The translations under genes and the position numbers were made by a program. A DNA stretch of 57,084 bases from Oscillospiraceae bacterium. GTDB lineage: Bacteria > Bacillota > Clostridia > Oscillospirales > Ruminococcaceae. Of this stretch, positions 15,214 through 23,959 are shown piece by piece (within the stretch, counting starts at the first letter, position 1; each line of letters starts with the position of its first letter). Below the pieces are notes generated by a model. The model searched no databases. It saw only the letters and a program-made list of their open reading frames with translations, and was not told where the DNA came from. The stretch is from assembly GCA_017518255.1 (NCBI GenBank), contig JAFWVK010000057.1, positions 1 through 57,084 on the forward strand. Direction: 5' to 3'.

Positions 15214-16584
15214 ATGGCATTTGAAGGATTGTCCGAAAAACTCGGTGCGGTATTCAAAAAGCTGAGAGGCCGCGGAAAGCTCTCCGAGGCGGATGTAAAG
15301 GAAGCCATGCGAGAGGTGCGGCTCGCCCTGCTCGAAGCAGACGTCAGCTATAAAGTCGTCAAGGACTTTGTCAAGAAAGTCTCTGAGCGCGCTGTCGGCG
15401 AGGAGGTTCTCGCAAGCCTGACACCTGCGCAGCAGGTCATTAAGATCGTAAACGAAGAACTGATCGCCCTGATGGGCGACGGCAATTCGCGCCTGATTAT
15501 GGCATCCAAGCCCCCGACCGTCATTATGCTCTGCGGTCTTCAGGGCTCCGGTAAAACCACACATGCGGCAAAGCTCGCAAAGCTCCTGAAAAAAGAGGGG
15601 CATCATCCGCTGCTTGTCGCCTGCGACATCTACCGTCCGGCTGCAATCGACCAGCTCGTGATCGTCGGTCAGAAAGCCGATGTCCGTGTCTTTGAAATGG
15701 GACAGACCGATCCGGTCGAGATCGCACGGAAAGGTCTGCGTTTTGCAAAGGACAATAACCACGATGTCGTGATTCTCGATACCGCAGGCCGCCTGCATAT
15801 CGACGAAAAGCTCATGGATGAGCTGAAAAACATCAAAAAGGAAACCGAACCGAACGAAATTATGCTGGTCGTCGATGCGATGACCGGTCAGGATGCGGTC
15901 ACGGTCGCAAAGGCATTCGATGAAGCCCTCGGCATCACCAGCGTGCTGATGTCCAAGCTGGATTCCGATACCAGAGGCGGCGCGGCGCTTTCCGTGCTTT
16001 CGGTTACCGGAAAGCCGATCAAGTATGTCGGTATGGGCGAAAAGCTCGATGAATTCGAGCAGTTCCACCCCGACCGCATGGCTTCCCGAATCCTGGGCAT
16101 GGGCGATGTGCTCTCGCTGATTGAAAAGGCGGAGGATGTCTATACCAAGCAGGAAGCGGAGCGCCTGACCAAAAAGCTAACAAAAAATCAGTTTGATCTG
16201 AACGATCTGCTCCAGCAGCTCCGTCAGATTGCCAGAATGGGCGACCTGAAAAAGCTCGTTTCGATGGTTCCGGGCGTCGGCAGCAAGATCAAGGATCTCG
16301 ATATCGACGAAAAGGCATTTGTCCGCGTGGAAGCACTGATTACCTCCATGACACCGGAGGAGCGCGCAAAGCCCTCAATCATCAACCCCTCACGCAAGAA
16401 GCGTATTGCAAAGGGCTCCGGTATGCAGGTGCAGGACGTCAACCGTCTGCTGAAACAGTTTGAACAGATGCAGCAGATGATGAAGAAGGTCGGCGGCGGC
16501 GGAAAGGGTCTTTTCGGCAGAAGAAAAATGCCCAAGCTTGATCCCTCCATGATGGAAGGCATGAACGGCTTCCCGAAATTCTGA
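15214..16584 (+). CDS. ffh: signal recognition particle protein Ffh (SRP54)
   Basis: A 456-residue SRP GTPase that binds signal sequences and 4.5S/SRP RNA and delivers ribosomes to FtsY. The N domain (1-95) is followed by a G domain with the P-loop GLQGSGKTTHAAKLA (about 107-121), DTAGR and TKLD-like SKLDSDTRGG, and then by a Met-rich M domain (about 310-456: MVPGVGSKIKD, EQMQQMMKKVG, SMMEGMNGF). The length is typical. AAAGGAG precedes the ATG. The SRP RNA gene is not in the window. Confidence 0.98.
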   Translation: MAFEGLSEKLGAVFKKLRGRGKLSEADVKEAMREVRLALLEADVSYKVVKDFVKKVSERAVGEEVLASLTPAQQVIKIVNEELIALMGDGNSRLIMASKPPTVIMLCGLQGSGKTTHAAKLAKLLKKEGHHPLLVACDIYRPAAIDQLVIVGQKADVRVFEMGQTDPVEIARKGLRFAKDNNHDVVILDTAGRLHIDEKLMDELKNIKKETEPNEIMLVVDAMTGQDAVTVAKAFDEALGITSVLMSKLDSDTRGGAALSVLSVTGKPIKYVGMGEKLDEFEQFHPDRMASRILGMGDVLSLIEKAEDVYTKQEAERLTKKLTKNQFDLNDLLQQLRQIARMGDLKKLVSMVPGVGSKIKDLDIDEKAFVRVEALITSMTPEERAKPSIINPSRKKRIAKGSGMQVQDVNRLLKQFEQMQQMMKKVGGGGKGLFGRRKMPKLDPSMMEGMNGFPKF

Positions 16585-16610
16585 CATCACGGTAAAAAAG
16601 GAGAAGAAAT

Positions 16611-16811
16611 ATGGGTGCATCCTCAATTATGCTGCTGCTGATCGGTGCATTTTTCCTGATTCCGAGCTGGCGCGACTGGGACTGGTTCTTTGACAGCCGC
16701 AGACTGCGCCTTATCACGGAACTGCTCGGCAGAGAAAATGCCCGGCTGACATACATGATACTGGGTGGTGCTATGATGGGAGCCGGTCTGATTATGGCTC
16801 TTGCATACTGA
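16611..16811 (+). CDS. small membrane protein, Imm17-like
   Basis: A 66-residue protein with two membrane segments (about 5-19 and 46-65) around a conserved-looking basic/aromatic loop, WRDWDWFFDSRRLRLI then LLGRENARLTYMILGG. The DWDWFF...GR..AR..Y pattern resembles immunity protein 17 (Imm17) family members as I recall them; a homology search is needed to confirm this. A strong AAAGGAG site lies 9 bases upstream. It sits 26 bp after ffh and 23 bp before a second small membrane gene. If truly Imm17, its presence in a ribosomal operon without a polymorphic toxin is notable. Confidence 0.6.
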   Translation: MGASSIMLLLIGAFFLIPSWRDWDWFFDSRRLRLITELLGRENARLTYMILGGAMMGAGLIMALAY

Positions 16812-16834
16812 GCATCCGATTCGGAGAACAGCAT

Positions 16835-17074
16835 ATGCCGGAGGACAATAGCCTGTTTATCCGCGTACTGACGCTGAGCATTCCGGTTCTGTTTCTGGGA
16901 ACCGCATGCTTCTGTCTGCTCTGTGCAGCAGTCGGAAGGATCTATGACAGATTTCCGAGCCGGCTTCCCGATGGAAAAACCGGAAGGCTGGCATATGCAG
17001 CGGCAGGGCTGCTCTTTGCAGCGCTCGGCGGCTGGCTTCTGTATCACTGGATCTGCGGTCCGAGCATCCGGTAA
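16835..17074 (+). CDS. small two-helix membrane protein
   Basis: A 79-residue hydrophobic protein with two membrane segments (about 10-34 and 50-70), separated by a polar loop RIYDRFPSRLPDGKTGRL. The start ATG has GGAGA 7 bases upstream. It lies in the ffh-rpsP interval together with the Imm17-like gene. I recognise no family; it may be lineage-specific. Confidence 0.65.
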   Translation: MPEDNSLFIRVLTLSIPVLFLGTACFCLLCAAVGRIYDRFPSRLPDGKTGRLAYAAAGLLFAALGGWLLYHWICGPSIR

Positions 17075-17152
17075 CTGACACATCCCGTTTTCATCGCAAT
17101 GTTTATTTGCGTGGAATAATTACCTGAGATTATTATTTGGAGGTGAAATAAC

Positions 17153-17395
17153 ATGGCAGTTAAGATTCGTCTGAGAAGAATGGGCGCTAAGAAGGCTCCG
17201 TTCTACCGCATTGTCGTTGCTGACGGCAGATATCCCAGAGACGGCCGCTTCATTGAGGAGATCGGTTTTTATGATCCGACCAAGGAGCCGTCTGTCATCA
17301 AGATTGATGCAGAAAAGGCAAAGGCATGGCTTGCGAACGGCGCACAGCCGACCGATACCGTCCGCGTAATCCTGAAAAAGGAAGGCGTCCTGTAA
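17153..17395 (+). CDS. rpsP: 30S ribosomal protein S16
   Basis: An 80-residue bS16 protein: [20 protein letters not shown] and [18 protein letters not shown] are the family signature, and the length is typical for Firmicutes. It binds 16S rRNA and helps assembly of the 30S body. A near-perfect GGAGGTGA site precedes the ATG. The next gene, khpA, starts 51 bp downstream. Confidence 0.98.
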   Translation: MAVKIRLRRMGAKKAPFYRIVVADGRYPRDGRFIEEIGFYDPTKEPSVIKIDAEKAKAWLANGAQPTDTVRVILKKEGVL

Positions 17396-17446
17396 TTTCG
17401 GTTACAGCCGCATCCCGAAAAATCCGTAAAGCATAGGGAGTATGAA

Positions 17447-17680
17447 ATGAAAGAACTGTTATTTGCGATCGTTGAGGGACTGATTACGGATAAATCTGCA
17501 ATTCAGATTACCGAGGACGAGGTAAATGATGAAGGCGTGACGGTTCTGCATCTCAATGTTGCGCCGGATGACATGGGACGTGTCATCGGAAAGCAGGGTA
17601 GAATCGCAAAAGCGATCCGCACGCTGATGCGCGCGGCTGCTGCCCGCGAAAACAAGAAGATTGCCGTCGAGATTGACTGA
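17447..17680 (+). CDS. khpA: KH-domain RNA-binding protein KhpA (YlqC)
   Basis: A 77-residue single KH domain with the GXXG loop in GRVIGKQGRIAKAIRTL. KhpA acts with KhpB/Jag in RNA binding and cell-division control in Firmicutes. It follows rpsP as usual, but the genes that commonly come next (rimM, trmD, rplS) are absent: a terminator and a convergent transporter follow at once. Confidence 0.96.
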   Translation: MKELLFAIVEGLITDKSAIQITEDEVNDEGVTVLHLNVAPDDMGRVIGKQGRIAKAIRTLMRAAAARENKKIAVEID

Positions 17681-17704
17681 ACGGAATTTTCACGGAACAC
17701 AAAA

Positions 17705-17740
17705 GGGACAGGAGCTTATTTCGGCTCCTGTCCCTCTTTT
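17705..17740. terminator. bidirectional terminator inside the end of a CDS
   Basis: GGGACAGGAGC/GCTCCTGTCCC (11-bp perfect stem, 17705-17734) has TCTTTTTT on the plus strand and CTTTTG on the minus strand. It ends both the ffh-khpA operon and the convergent permease gene, whose last codons lie in the hairpin. Confidence 0.88.
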
Positions 17741-19071
17741 TTCTGTGCAATCGGTTTTTCTGCAATTTCCTCCAGCAGAATCAGTTTCTGAATATAAGGG
17801 CTGTCAATTTCCTGCTCCGAAGCATCCGAATTCAATTCCTTCGGATCCACTTTCACGCCGAGCTTTTCGATCAGGAATTCCGGTTTCATCTCGCCTTCCC
17901 GCACCCGTTCCTCCAGCCGGCGGATCACAATTGTACGGATCAGTTCATAAAGCACCGCAAAAGCCGGCACGCCGATAATCAGTCCGACAATCCCGAACAG
18001 TCCGCCGCCGAGCAGACACGCAAACAGCTCCCAGAACGCCGGAAGACCGATGGACTGTCCGACAATCCTCGGATCCAGAATGTTTGCATCAAACTGCTGC
18101 AGGGCAATAATAAAAATCGCGAAATACAGTGCTTTTGTCGGGCTTTCCATCAGAATCAGCAGCGAGCACGGAATCGCGCCGAGAATCGGTCCGAAATACG
18201 GAATCACATTCGTGACGCCGATAATCACTGCAATCAGCGTGGAGTAAGGCGCGCCTATAATCGTGACACCGATAAAACAGAGAATCCCGATAATCAGCGA
18301 ATCGACCAGTTTTCCCAGAACTGCCGTACTGAAAGTCTTGTTCGCTTTGGTAATCTGTTTGTCGATCATTTCCGCGGTTTTCGTCTTGCAGACCGCGTAA
18401 AGCGCCTGCTTCCACTGCCGCGTAAAGCGCTCCTTGCTGATGAGCAGATAGACAGCCACAATAAAGCCGATGACAACCGTATACAGAAAACCGAGCGTGC
18501 CGGCTGCACCGGATGCAATCGCGGACAGAATGCGCTGTGTCAGGCTGACGGTATCCACTTTTCCCATGCCGAGTTCCGTCGCGGAAAATTTTTCGCCGAG
18601 CTGCCGGAGATAAGATGTGGCGCTGTTGTCAGTCCGCAGAATTTTCTGTGTTTTTGCAACAATGACATCCATATAGTGCGGCAGCTTCGTCAGCATCGTG
18701 GAAAGGCCGTCCACAACCTGTGAAAAGACGGCAAAAATCAATGCTGTCAGCGAACCGACAAACAGCAGCACCGCAAGAAATGACCCGATAATCCGCGGCA
18801 CATGCTGAAAGCGCGGGTGCTTTTTGATAATTCCGCGCATCGGCTTGCCGATCTGCCGTTCCAGCCATGTTGCGACGGGATTCAGCAGATACGCAAAAAC
18901 CAATCCTGCCATAACCGGGCTGAGCGCCGAAAGCACACCGCGCAGAAAGCCCATCACCTGCGAAAGATTGATGAGACAGAATGCGACAAAGATACATCCG
19001 CTCAACACCATAAACAGCGTAAGCGGCCGCATCTGCGACAAAACAATCGGTTCCCGTCTTTGCCGTTTCAC
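17716..19071 (-). CDS. AI-2E family transporter (PerM/YtvI-like permease)
   Basis: A 451-residue polytopic membrane protein of the PF01594 family. About eight hydrophobic segments are visible, with the family-typical GVTNVIPYFGPILGAIP and GGGLFGIVGLIIGVPAFAVL. The start is GTG at 19071, after AGGAGGG at 7-base spacing. Family members export diverse substrates or act as Na+/H+ antiporters, so the AI-2 name is not evidence of quorum signalling. The C-terminus is charged and cytoplasmic. It follows two LRR genes in the same direction. Confidence 0.93.
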   Translation of the reverse strand: MKRQRREPIVLSQMRPLTLFMVLSGCIFVAFCLINLSQVMGFLRGVLSALSPVMAGLVFAYLLNPVATWLERQIGKPMRGIIKKHPRFQHVPRIIGSFLAVLLFVGSLTALIFAVFSQVVDGLSTMLTKLPHYMDVIVAKTQKILRTDNSATSYLRQLGEKFSATELGMGKVDTVSLTQRILSAIASGAAGTLGFLYTVVIGFIVAVYLLISKERFTRQWKQALYAVCKTKTAEMIDKQITKANKTFSTAVLGKLVDSLIIGILCFIGVTIIGAPYSTLIAVIIGVTNVIPYFGPILGAIPCSLLILMESPTKALYFAIFIIALQQFDANILDPRIVGQSIGLPAFWELFACLLGGGLFGIVGLIIGVPAFAVLYELIRTIVIRRLEERVREGEMKPEFLIEKLGVKVDPKELNSDASEQEIDSPYIQKLILLEEIAEKPIAQKKEGQEPK

Positions 19072-19110
19072 CGTTCCGCCCTCCTTTTCCGGAGGGAATT
19101 CTCCCGGACG

Positions 19111-20745
19111 TCAGTCGTCCGGAAATTCCCCCGGTTCATCCTTTTCCTCATTGCCAAGACTTGTTTCATTCCCGCTGTCTGTCAGCTGAAAGCCGTAGCT
19201 TCTGTCATACGGATCGCCTTCCTCCCCGTCATCATCTGCCAGAATGCTGACATAGTTCGGATCGTCTTCGGATTCGTCCCCTTCCGGTTCCGGATTTTCG
19301 GAGGAAGAAGTCTCTCCGTCCAGTGCCCGTCTTCTTCGGTAAACCAGAAGAGCCGCTGCAATCAGCATCAGCACCGCCGCTGCGGCAATGCCGAACGGAA
19401 CCAGAACATCCGGATCGAAGCCGTCCGAATCGAAATCGAGCTTATTGCTTTTCGCATAGGTTTTCGCAGCGGTTTTCGGCTTTCCGTGTATTGTAAAGGA
19501 TTTCATTTTTGTTGCGGTAATCGTGCCGTCATCGGCAATTTCCGCATCATATCCGAATGCATAGTTTCCGATGGCCTTCACCGTCTCCGGAATATCGACC
19601 CTTCTGATTCCCGAACAACCCGCAAAGGCATATTCCCCGACCGTCTCAACCGAAGCGGGAAGCGTGATGCCGTTCAGCGAGGAACAGCGCAGGAATGCAC
19701 AGCTTTCAATTTCTGTGACGCCCTCCGGAATTGTGAAGCTCTCCAGCGCGGTGCAGTCTGCAAAGACGCTGCTGCCGATACTCTTGATACCGGCGGGATA
19801 GCGCACCGCTCTGAGCTTCCAGCACTTGGAAAACGCCGCCGCACCGATTTTCTCCACGGTATCCGGAATCGTCAGCGATTCCAGCGACATTGCATAGGCA
19901 AACGCATACGGTGCAATTTCCTTTACGGAATCCGGAACGGTATATTCCGTGATTTCCCGGTTGCCCGGATACAGCATCAGCGTTTCCGCATTGCGGTCGG
20001 TGAGGATGCAGTCATCCAGGCTCTGATAATTCTCATTGCCCTCTGCGACACGAACCGCCTGCAGGGCGGGACATGCCACAATCGCAACCTCCCCGATGGT
20101 TTTGACGGATGCCGGAATCTCCAGTTCCCGAAGCACAAGGCAGTTCATAAAGCTGGCGCTGTCAATTGTTTCAAGCCCCTCCGGCAGCGTGACGGATTCC
20201 AGCAGCAAATCGCCCTGAAAGGTATAAGGATTCAGGGTTTTCACACCGCCGGGAATCGTCACATGTGTCAGTCTGGAGCAATTGCTGAACGCATACGCGC
20301 CGATTTCCGTGACACTTTCGGGCAGCTCCAGCTCCGTCAGCGCACTGCAATATGCAAAAGCACCGTCCCCGATTTTGGTCAGCGTATCCGGCAGTGTCAG
20401 CGCGGTCAGCGCGGTACAGCCGTAAAGTGCGCCGTTTTCAAATTCAGTCACGCCCGACGGGAACGAAAGCTCCGTCATAGCCGAGCAGGCTGAAAACGCA
20501 TTTTCTCCGACGGACAGAACCGGCATTCCGTCTACATCTCTGCCGACATGCAGCGCCGTCGTGCTGCCGTCAACCGAGACTATTTTCAGACCGCCCGTAA
20601 TCTTTTCATAGGTAACCACACCGTCTGAAAAGGTTTTGGTTTTGTCCGCAGCAGCGGGAAAGGCAGCACAGGTGCAAAGCAGTATCAGGGCGGCAGCGCC
20701 CGCAGCTGTCCGGCAGAGCAGATTGACCTTATTTCCTGTTCTCAT
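19111..20745 (-). CDS. BspA-like leucine-rich-repeat surface protein
   Basis: A 544-residue exported protein with a signal peptide (about 1-33), some ten LRR_5 repeats (about 55-410, repeated unit such as LTLPDTLTKIGDGAFAYCSA), a short stalk, one membrane segment (about 432-452, VLVPFGIAAAAVLMLIAAAL) followed by RRRR and a cytoplasmic acidic tail. The tail ends in a Ser/Glu/Asp-rich sequence with two tyrosines. The start overlaps the upstream LRR gene by 17 bp with GAGGAG before it. BspA-like proteins mediate adhesion in gut and oral bacteria. Confidence 0.9.
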   Translation of the reverse strand: MRTGNKVNLLCRTAAGAAALILLCTCAAFPAAADKTKTFSDGVVTYEKITGGLKIVSVDGSTTALHVGRDVDGMPVLSVGENAFSACSAMTELSFPSGVTEFENGALYGCTALTALTLPDTLTKIGDGAFAYCSALTELELPESVTEIGAYAFSNCSRLTHVTIPGGVKTLNPYTFQGDLLLESVTLPEGLETIDSASFMNCLVLRELEIPASVKTIGEVAIVACPALQAVRVAEGNENYQSLDDCILTDRNAETLMLYPGNREITEYTVPDSVKEIAPYAFAYAMSLESLTIPDTVEKIGAAAFSKCWKLRAVRYPAGIKSIGSSVFADCTALESFTIPEGVTEIESCAFLRCSSLNGITLPASVETVGEYAFAGCSGIRRVDIPETVKAIGNYAFGYDAEIADDGTITATKMKSFTIHGKPKTAAKTYAKSNKLDFDSDGFDPDVLVPFGIAAAAVLMLIAAALLVYRRRRALDGETSSSENPEPEGDESEDDPNYVSILADDDGEEGDPYDRSYGFQLTDSGNETSLGNEEKDEPGEFPDD

Positions 20746-22042
20746 CTGAATGCTCCTCTTTTTCTTCAGTCAGCCCTGCATTCTCCTTCTTTCCCGTCTT
20801 TTTGTCCTTTTTCTGTTTTTCTTTTTTCCCGCTGATGAGCGCGACTGCGGCAATGACAGCAAGCAGCAAGCCGCAGATGCTCAGCCCGATGATCCGGATG
20901 ATGCCGTTATCCTTTTCTTTCTCTTCGGCTGCACTGCTTTCATCCGCACTGCTCTCGGCAGCGCTTTCGTCAGATGCAGAGCTTTCCGGTGTCTGTGATG
21001 TTTCGTCGCTCAGTTCCTCGAACGTAAATCCATGTTTATTATCCGCGTCGTTCACATACTCCTCTGCGGCGGATCCGGCATAGCCGCGAATGACAAAGCC
21101 GTGTACCGGCATCAGCTCGTTGTTCTGATCGAGTGCCCAGCCAAGCGCACTGTAACCGATTGTTTCCACGGATTTCGGAACGGTAATTTCTTTCATCGGC
21201 GTCTCGGCAAATGCCTGTTCGTCAATCAGCTTACAGGCTTCCGGAATCTTGATTTGCTCAACGGAAGTATTTGCAAATGCACCCTTTCCGATCGAAGTGA
21301 CCGTATCCGGCAGCGTAACATCCTGAAGCGCCGTACAGTTGTTGAAGCAGAACGGCGTAATTTCCGTTACGGATTCCGGGATGGTAACAGAAAGCAGTCT
21401 GTTGCAGTCTGCAAAGGCGGAAATGCCGATTTCGGTCAGCGTATCAGGAAATGTAACGGAACTCAGCGTCTTGCAGCACGCAAAGGCGGAAGAACCGATT
21501 TTCGTGACAGAAGAATCAATTTCCATCTTTTCCGGATGTTTGGCGACCGGATAGCGCAGCAGAGTTGCGCCGCCGTCGGAATAGAGTACACCGTCGCGGC
21601 TTTCCAGTTCGGGATTTCCCTCCTCCACCTCAATAGTCAGAAGATTGGGACATTCCGCAAATGTGTAGGTTCCCATTGAGGTGACTGTTTTCGGAATCGT
21701 GACCTTTGTCAGCGTATCCGATTTTACCATTGCATAATCGCCGAGCATGATGACTTCATAACCTTCGAGCTCGGCGGGAATTTTCAGCTCCGCTTCGCTG
21801 CCCGTATAGCCCTCAATGCAGACCTTATACGGATCGGTTTCCTCTTTGCCGGCAAGGAGCGTATACTGATAATCACCGCTGACAAACGGCTCATTCTGCT
21901 GTTGAGACTCAATGTCCTGATAAACGATTTCGCCGGTTTCACTGTCAATGTAATATTTCTCATCGGCAGAGACGGGGCATGAGACCGCGAGCGGCAGCGC
22001 CGCAGTCAATGCGGCAGCCCGCAGGATTCTGTGAATCTTCAT
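20729..22042 (-). CDS. BspA-like leucine-rich-repeat surface protein
   Basis: A 437-residue companion of the downstream LRR protein. It has a signal peptide (about 1-26), LRR_5 repeats (about 80-330, units such as LTEIGISAFADCNRLLSV and VTSIGKGAFANTS), a Ser/Glu/Ala stalk (about 345-372), a membrane segment (about 378-398) and a Lys-rich cytoplasmic end. It is anchored by a membrane helix; there is no LPXTG motif. The pair probably arose by duplication and divergence. It follows the DUF1015 gene by 40 bp. Confidence 0.9.
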   Translation of the reverse strand: MKIHRILRAAALTAALPLAVSCPVSADEKYYIDSETGEIVYQDIESQQQNEPFVSGDYQYTLLAGKEETDPYKVCIEGYTGSEAELKIPAELEGYEVIMLGDYAMVKSDTLTKVTIPKTVTSMGTYTFAECPNLLTIEVEEGNPELESRDGVLYSDGGATLLRYPVAKHPEKMEIDSSVTKIGSSAFACCKTLSSVTFPDTLTEIGISAFADCNRLLSVTIPESVTEITPFCFNNCTALQDVTLPDTVTSIGKGAFANTSVEQIKIPEACKLIDEQAFAETPMKEITVPKSVETIGYSALGWALDQNNELMPVHGFVIRGYAGSAAEEYVNDADNKHGFTFEELSDETSQTPESSASDESAAESSADESSAAEEKEKDNGIIRIIGLSICGLLLAVIAAVALISGKKEKQKKDKKTGKKENAGLTEEKEEHSDENRK

Positions 22043-22082
22043 AGGATTTCTTCTCCTGTTTTCAGTTCAGTCTGTATGCAGT

Positions 22083-23333
22083 TTATTCAGAGATCTTTCT
22101 GCACTCCATGTAATAGCGCTTGTCTGCGGCATGACCCATAGAGAAGGTTTTGCGGGGGAGGGCGCCGTCCTTGATGACCGTCGGGAAGAGCTCCGATTTC
22201 AGCATATCCGGCAGCAGAATACCGAGGCTGTGCGGCTCTTTTGTCAGCTTTTTCACGACATCCGCGCCGTGAATATAATCAATCTTTCCGCTGTTTTCCT
22301 TCAGCCACTTGTCGAGGAAGCTCTGCACGCTGCCGACGGTGAGGTTCGAGGTCGGCTTGTGAATATAATACTGCCGCTCGGTTCCGTTGAGCATCAGCTT
22401 AAAGTTTTGCCCCTCGCCCTTTGTCCGGAGGTCGAGTGCGCGGATCATATCGTAAATCAGCTTTTTCTCGTCAATCTGGTTCAGAATCCGGTGAATCGCC
22501 TCGAATTCCAGTGCAGAGCTGTGCAGATTGACCAGTTCTGCCAGTGCATAACGCTGCGGGCAGTTTTCCGTATCCGCCTCCGGATGTGCCGCTTTCCATT
22601 CCTCGTAATACGCCTTTGCGGTTGCAAGAGAGTGATTGCCGTCGCCCATTGCATAGACCAGCGGGTTCTCCTCGCCGGTTTCCTTTCCGAGCGCAGTCAG
22701 TGCAGCAAGAATTCTCTCCTGCTCCTCAGCCGGAACCAGCCAGCCGCGGATTCTGCCGCCGTCCTTCATCAGCGGCAGATCATAGAGCTGCTCCATGACC
22801 AGACGCTTGAGTGCCAGCGGCTCAATGACCGTTTTCTTCAAGTCGTCCAGCAGAATCATAATATGCGGGAGCTCCAGCGCCGCGCCTCTGCGGATCCGGA
22901 CACGGGGCGGAATACGCTCCGGAACGGTCGCTTCGGTCGCACGGACAGGGGAGACCGACCCCTTGGAATAATCATACTGCTCCAGATCAATTTTTCCGAT
23001 CAGGCCCGCGCGGGTTTTCCCGTCGCTCTGTGTCCGCTCCAGATAAATCATCGCATTTGGATATTCCGTGAAAATCCCGTTCTCCAGATACTCCTGCATC
23101 GAGCTCTGAATCTTTGCAATCCGGCTTTCAACATCCGCATCCTCCAGATAGACCTCCGGCAGAATCAGACGGAGCGCCGAGGGCTTTGTGCCGACAATTC
23201 TGTCAACATCCGCCCAGTAGGCAGGCTCTCCCGTATACTGGTCGCAGGCGACAACCGGCCAGACCGCACTCATGTGCTCCTTTGCAGGCAGCAGGATGTC
23301 TGCCGCACTGAACGCTGTTTTCATACTCATCAT
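22083..23333 (-). CDS. DUF1015 family protein
   Basis: A 416-residue cytoplasmic protein of the DUF1015 family (PF06245). I place the start at the ATG at 23333, with AAAGGAA 7 bases upstream; the long in-frame extension before it runs through the divergent promoter region. The visible family motif is AMGDGNHSLATAKAYYEEWK (about 247-266). Biochemistry for the family is unsettled, and in many anaerobes it sits by serine or phosphoglycerate metabolism genes. It is divergent from a Nudix gene. Confidence 0.88.
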   Translation of the reverse strand: MMSMKTAFSAADILLPAKEHMSAVWPVVACDQYTGEPAYWADVDRIVGTKPSALRLILPEVYLEDADVESRIAKIQSSMQEYLENGIFTEYPNAMIYLERTQSDGKTRAGLIGKIDLEQYDYSKGSVSPVRATEATVPERIPPRVRIRRGAALELPHIMILLDDLKKTVIEPLALKRLVMEQLYDLPLMKDGGRIRGWLVPAEEQERILAALTALGKETGEENPLVYAMGDGNHSLATAKAYYEEWKAAHPEADTENCPQRYALAELVNLHSSALEFEAIHRILNQIDEKKLIYDMIRALDLRTKGEGQNFKLMLNGTERQYYIHKPTSNLTVGSVQSFLDKWLKENSGKIDYIHGADVVKKLTKEPHSLGILLPDMLKSELFPTVIKDGALPRKTFSMGHAADKRYYMECRKISE

Positions 23334-23408
23334 CAACCGTTCCTTTCCGTGCCCGGAGCGGGCACATATGATATTTTTTATTTTTCCGGAAAATACTGCC
23401 GGAAAGTG

Positions 23409-23437
23409 TTTACAAATTTTCCGGTTTGTGCTATAAT
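23409..23437 (+). promoter_or_regulatory. sigma-A promoter of the Nudix gene
   Basis: TTTACA (23409-23414) and TATAAT (23432-23437) are 17 bp apart, about 50 bp before the ATG at 23487. Confidence 0.85.
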
Positions 23438-23486
23438 GTAAATAACAACATCCCGTTGCAAAACCAGAAGAAAGGAATCTTTCGGA

Positions 23487-23909
23487 ATGCTGCACGAAAA
23501 ATCATGCGGCGCGATTGTTTACCGGCGGTTTCACGGAAACATTGAAATCCTGCTGATTAAACATGTCAACAGCGGCCACTGGTCGTTTCCGAAGGGTCAT
23601 GTGGAGGGTGATGAAACGGAACTCGAAACCGCAAGGCGTGAAATCAAGGAGGAAACCGGACTGGATGTCATTTTAGATCAAACATTTCGGGAAACCGTAT
23701 CCTATTCGCCGAAGCGGGATACACAAAAGATTGTCGTATATTTTCTCGCTCTTGCACGAAACTATGATTTTGTGCGGCAGGAGGAGGAAATCGCCGAGAT
23801 CCGGTGGGTGGATATCACCCGCGCAACCCACATGCTGACCTATGAGAACGACAAGACCATTGTCAACAAAGCACGCGCTGCCATCAAACAGAACAGTCAC
23901 AGTATGTGA
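23487..23909 (+). CDS. Nudix hydrolase, diadenosine-tetraphosphatase-like
   Basis: A 140-residue Nudix enzyme. The Nudix box is complete: G-x5-E-x7-REIKEETGL, starting GHVEGDETELETA at about residue 37. The N-terminus (EKSCGAIVYRR, then HWSFPKGHVEG) and a C-terminal EIRWVDITRA match the Ap4A hydrolase (asymmetrical bis-5'-nucleosyl-tetraphosphatase) subgroup, which clears Ap4A alarmone. It is a single plus-strand gene among minus-strand genes with its own promoter. Confidence 0.9.
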   Translation: MLHEKSCGAIVYRRFHGNIEILLIKHVNSGHWSFPKGHVEGDETELETARREIKEETGLDVILDQTFRETVSYSPKRDTQKIVVYFLALARNYDFVRQEEEIAEIRWVDITRATHMLTYENDKTIVNKARAAIKQNSHSM

Positions 23910-23959
23910 TGCGGAGAGGAGCTTCCCGGGAGGGAGGCTCCCTTTCTGTTTCCGGAAGA

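Noticed and set aside
17716..19071. evidence for AI-2 quorum sensing
   Set aside because: The AI-2E family name does not imply AI-2 transport; no lsr or luxS genes are present.
18802..20493. 563-codon plus-strand open frame
   Set aside because: It lies antisense to the permease and the LRR gene, both of which have clear motifs, starts and ribosome sites. The antisense frame is rich in Arg/His/Cys and has no family signature.
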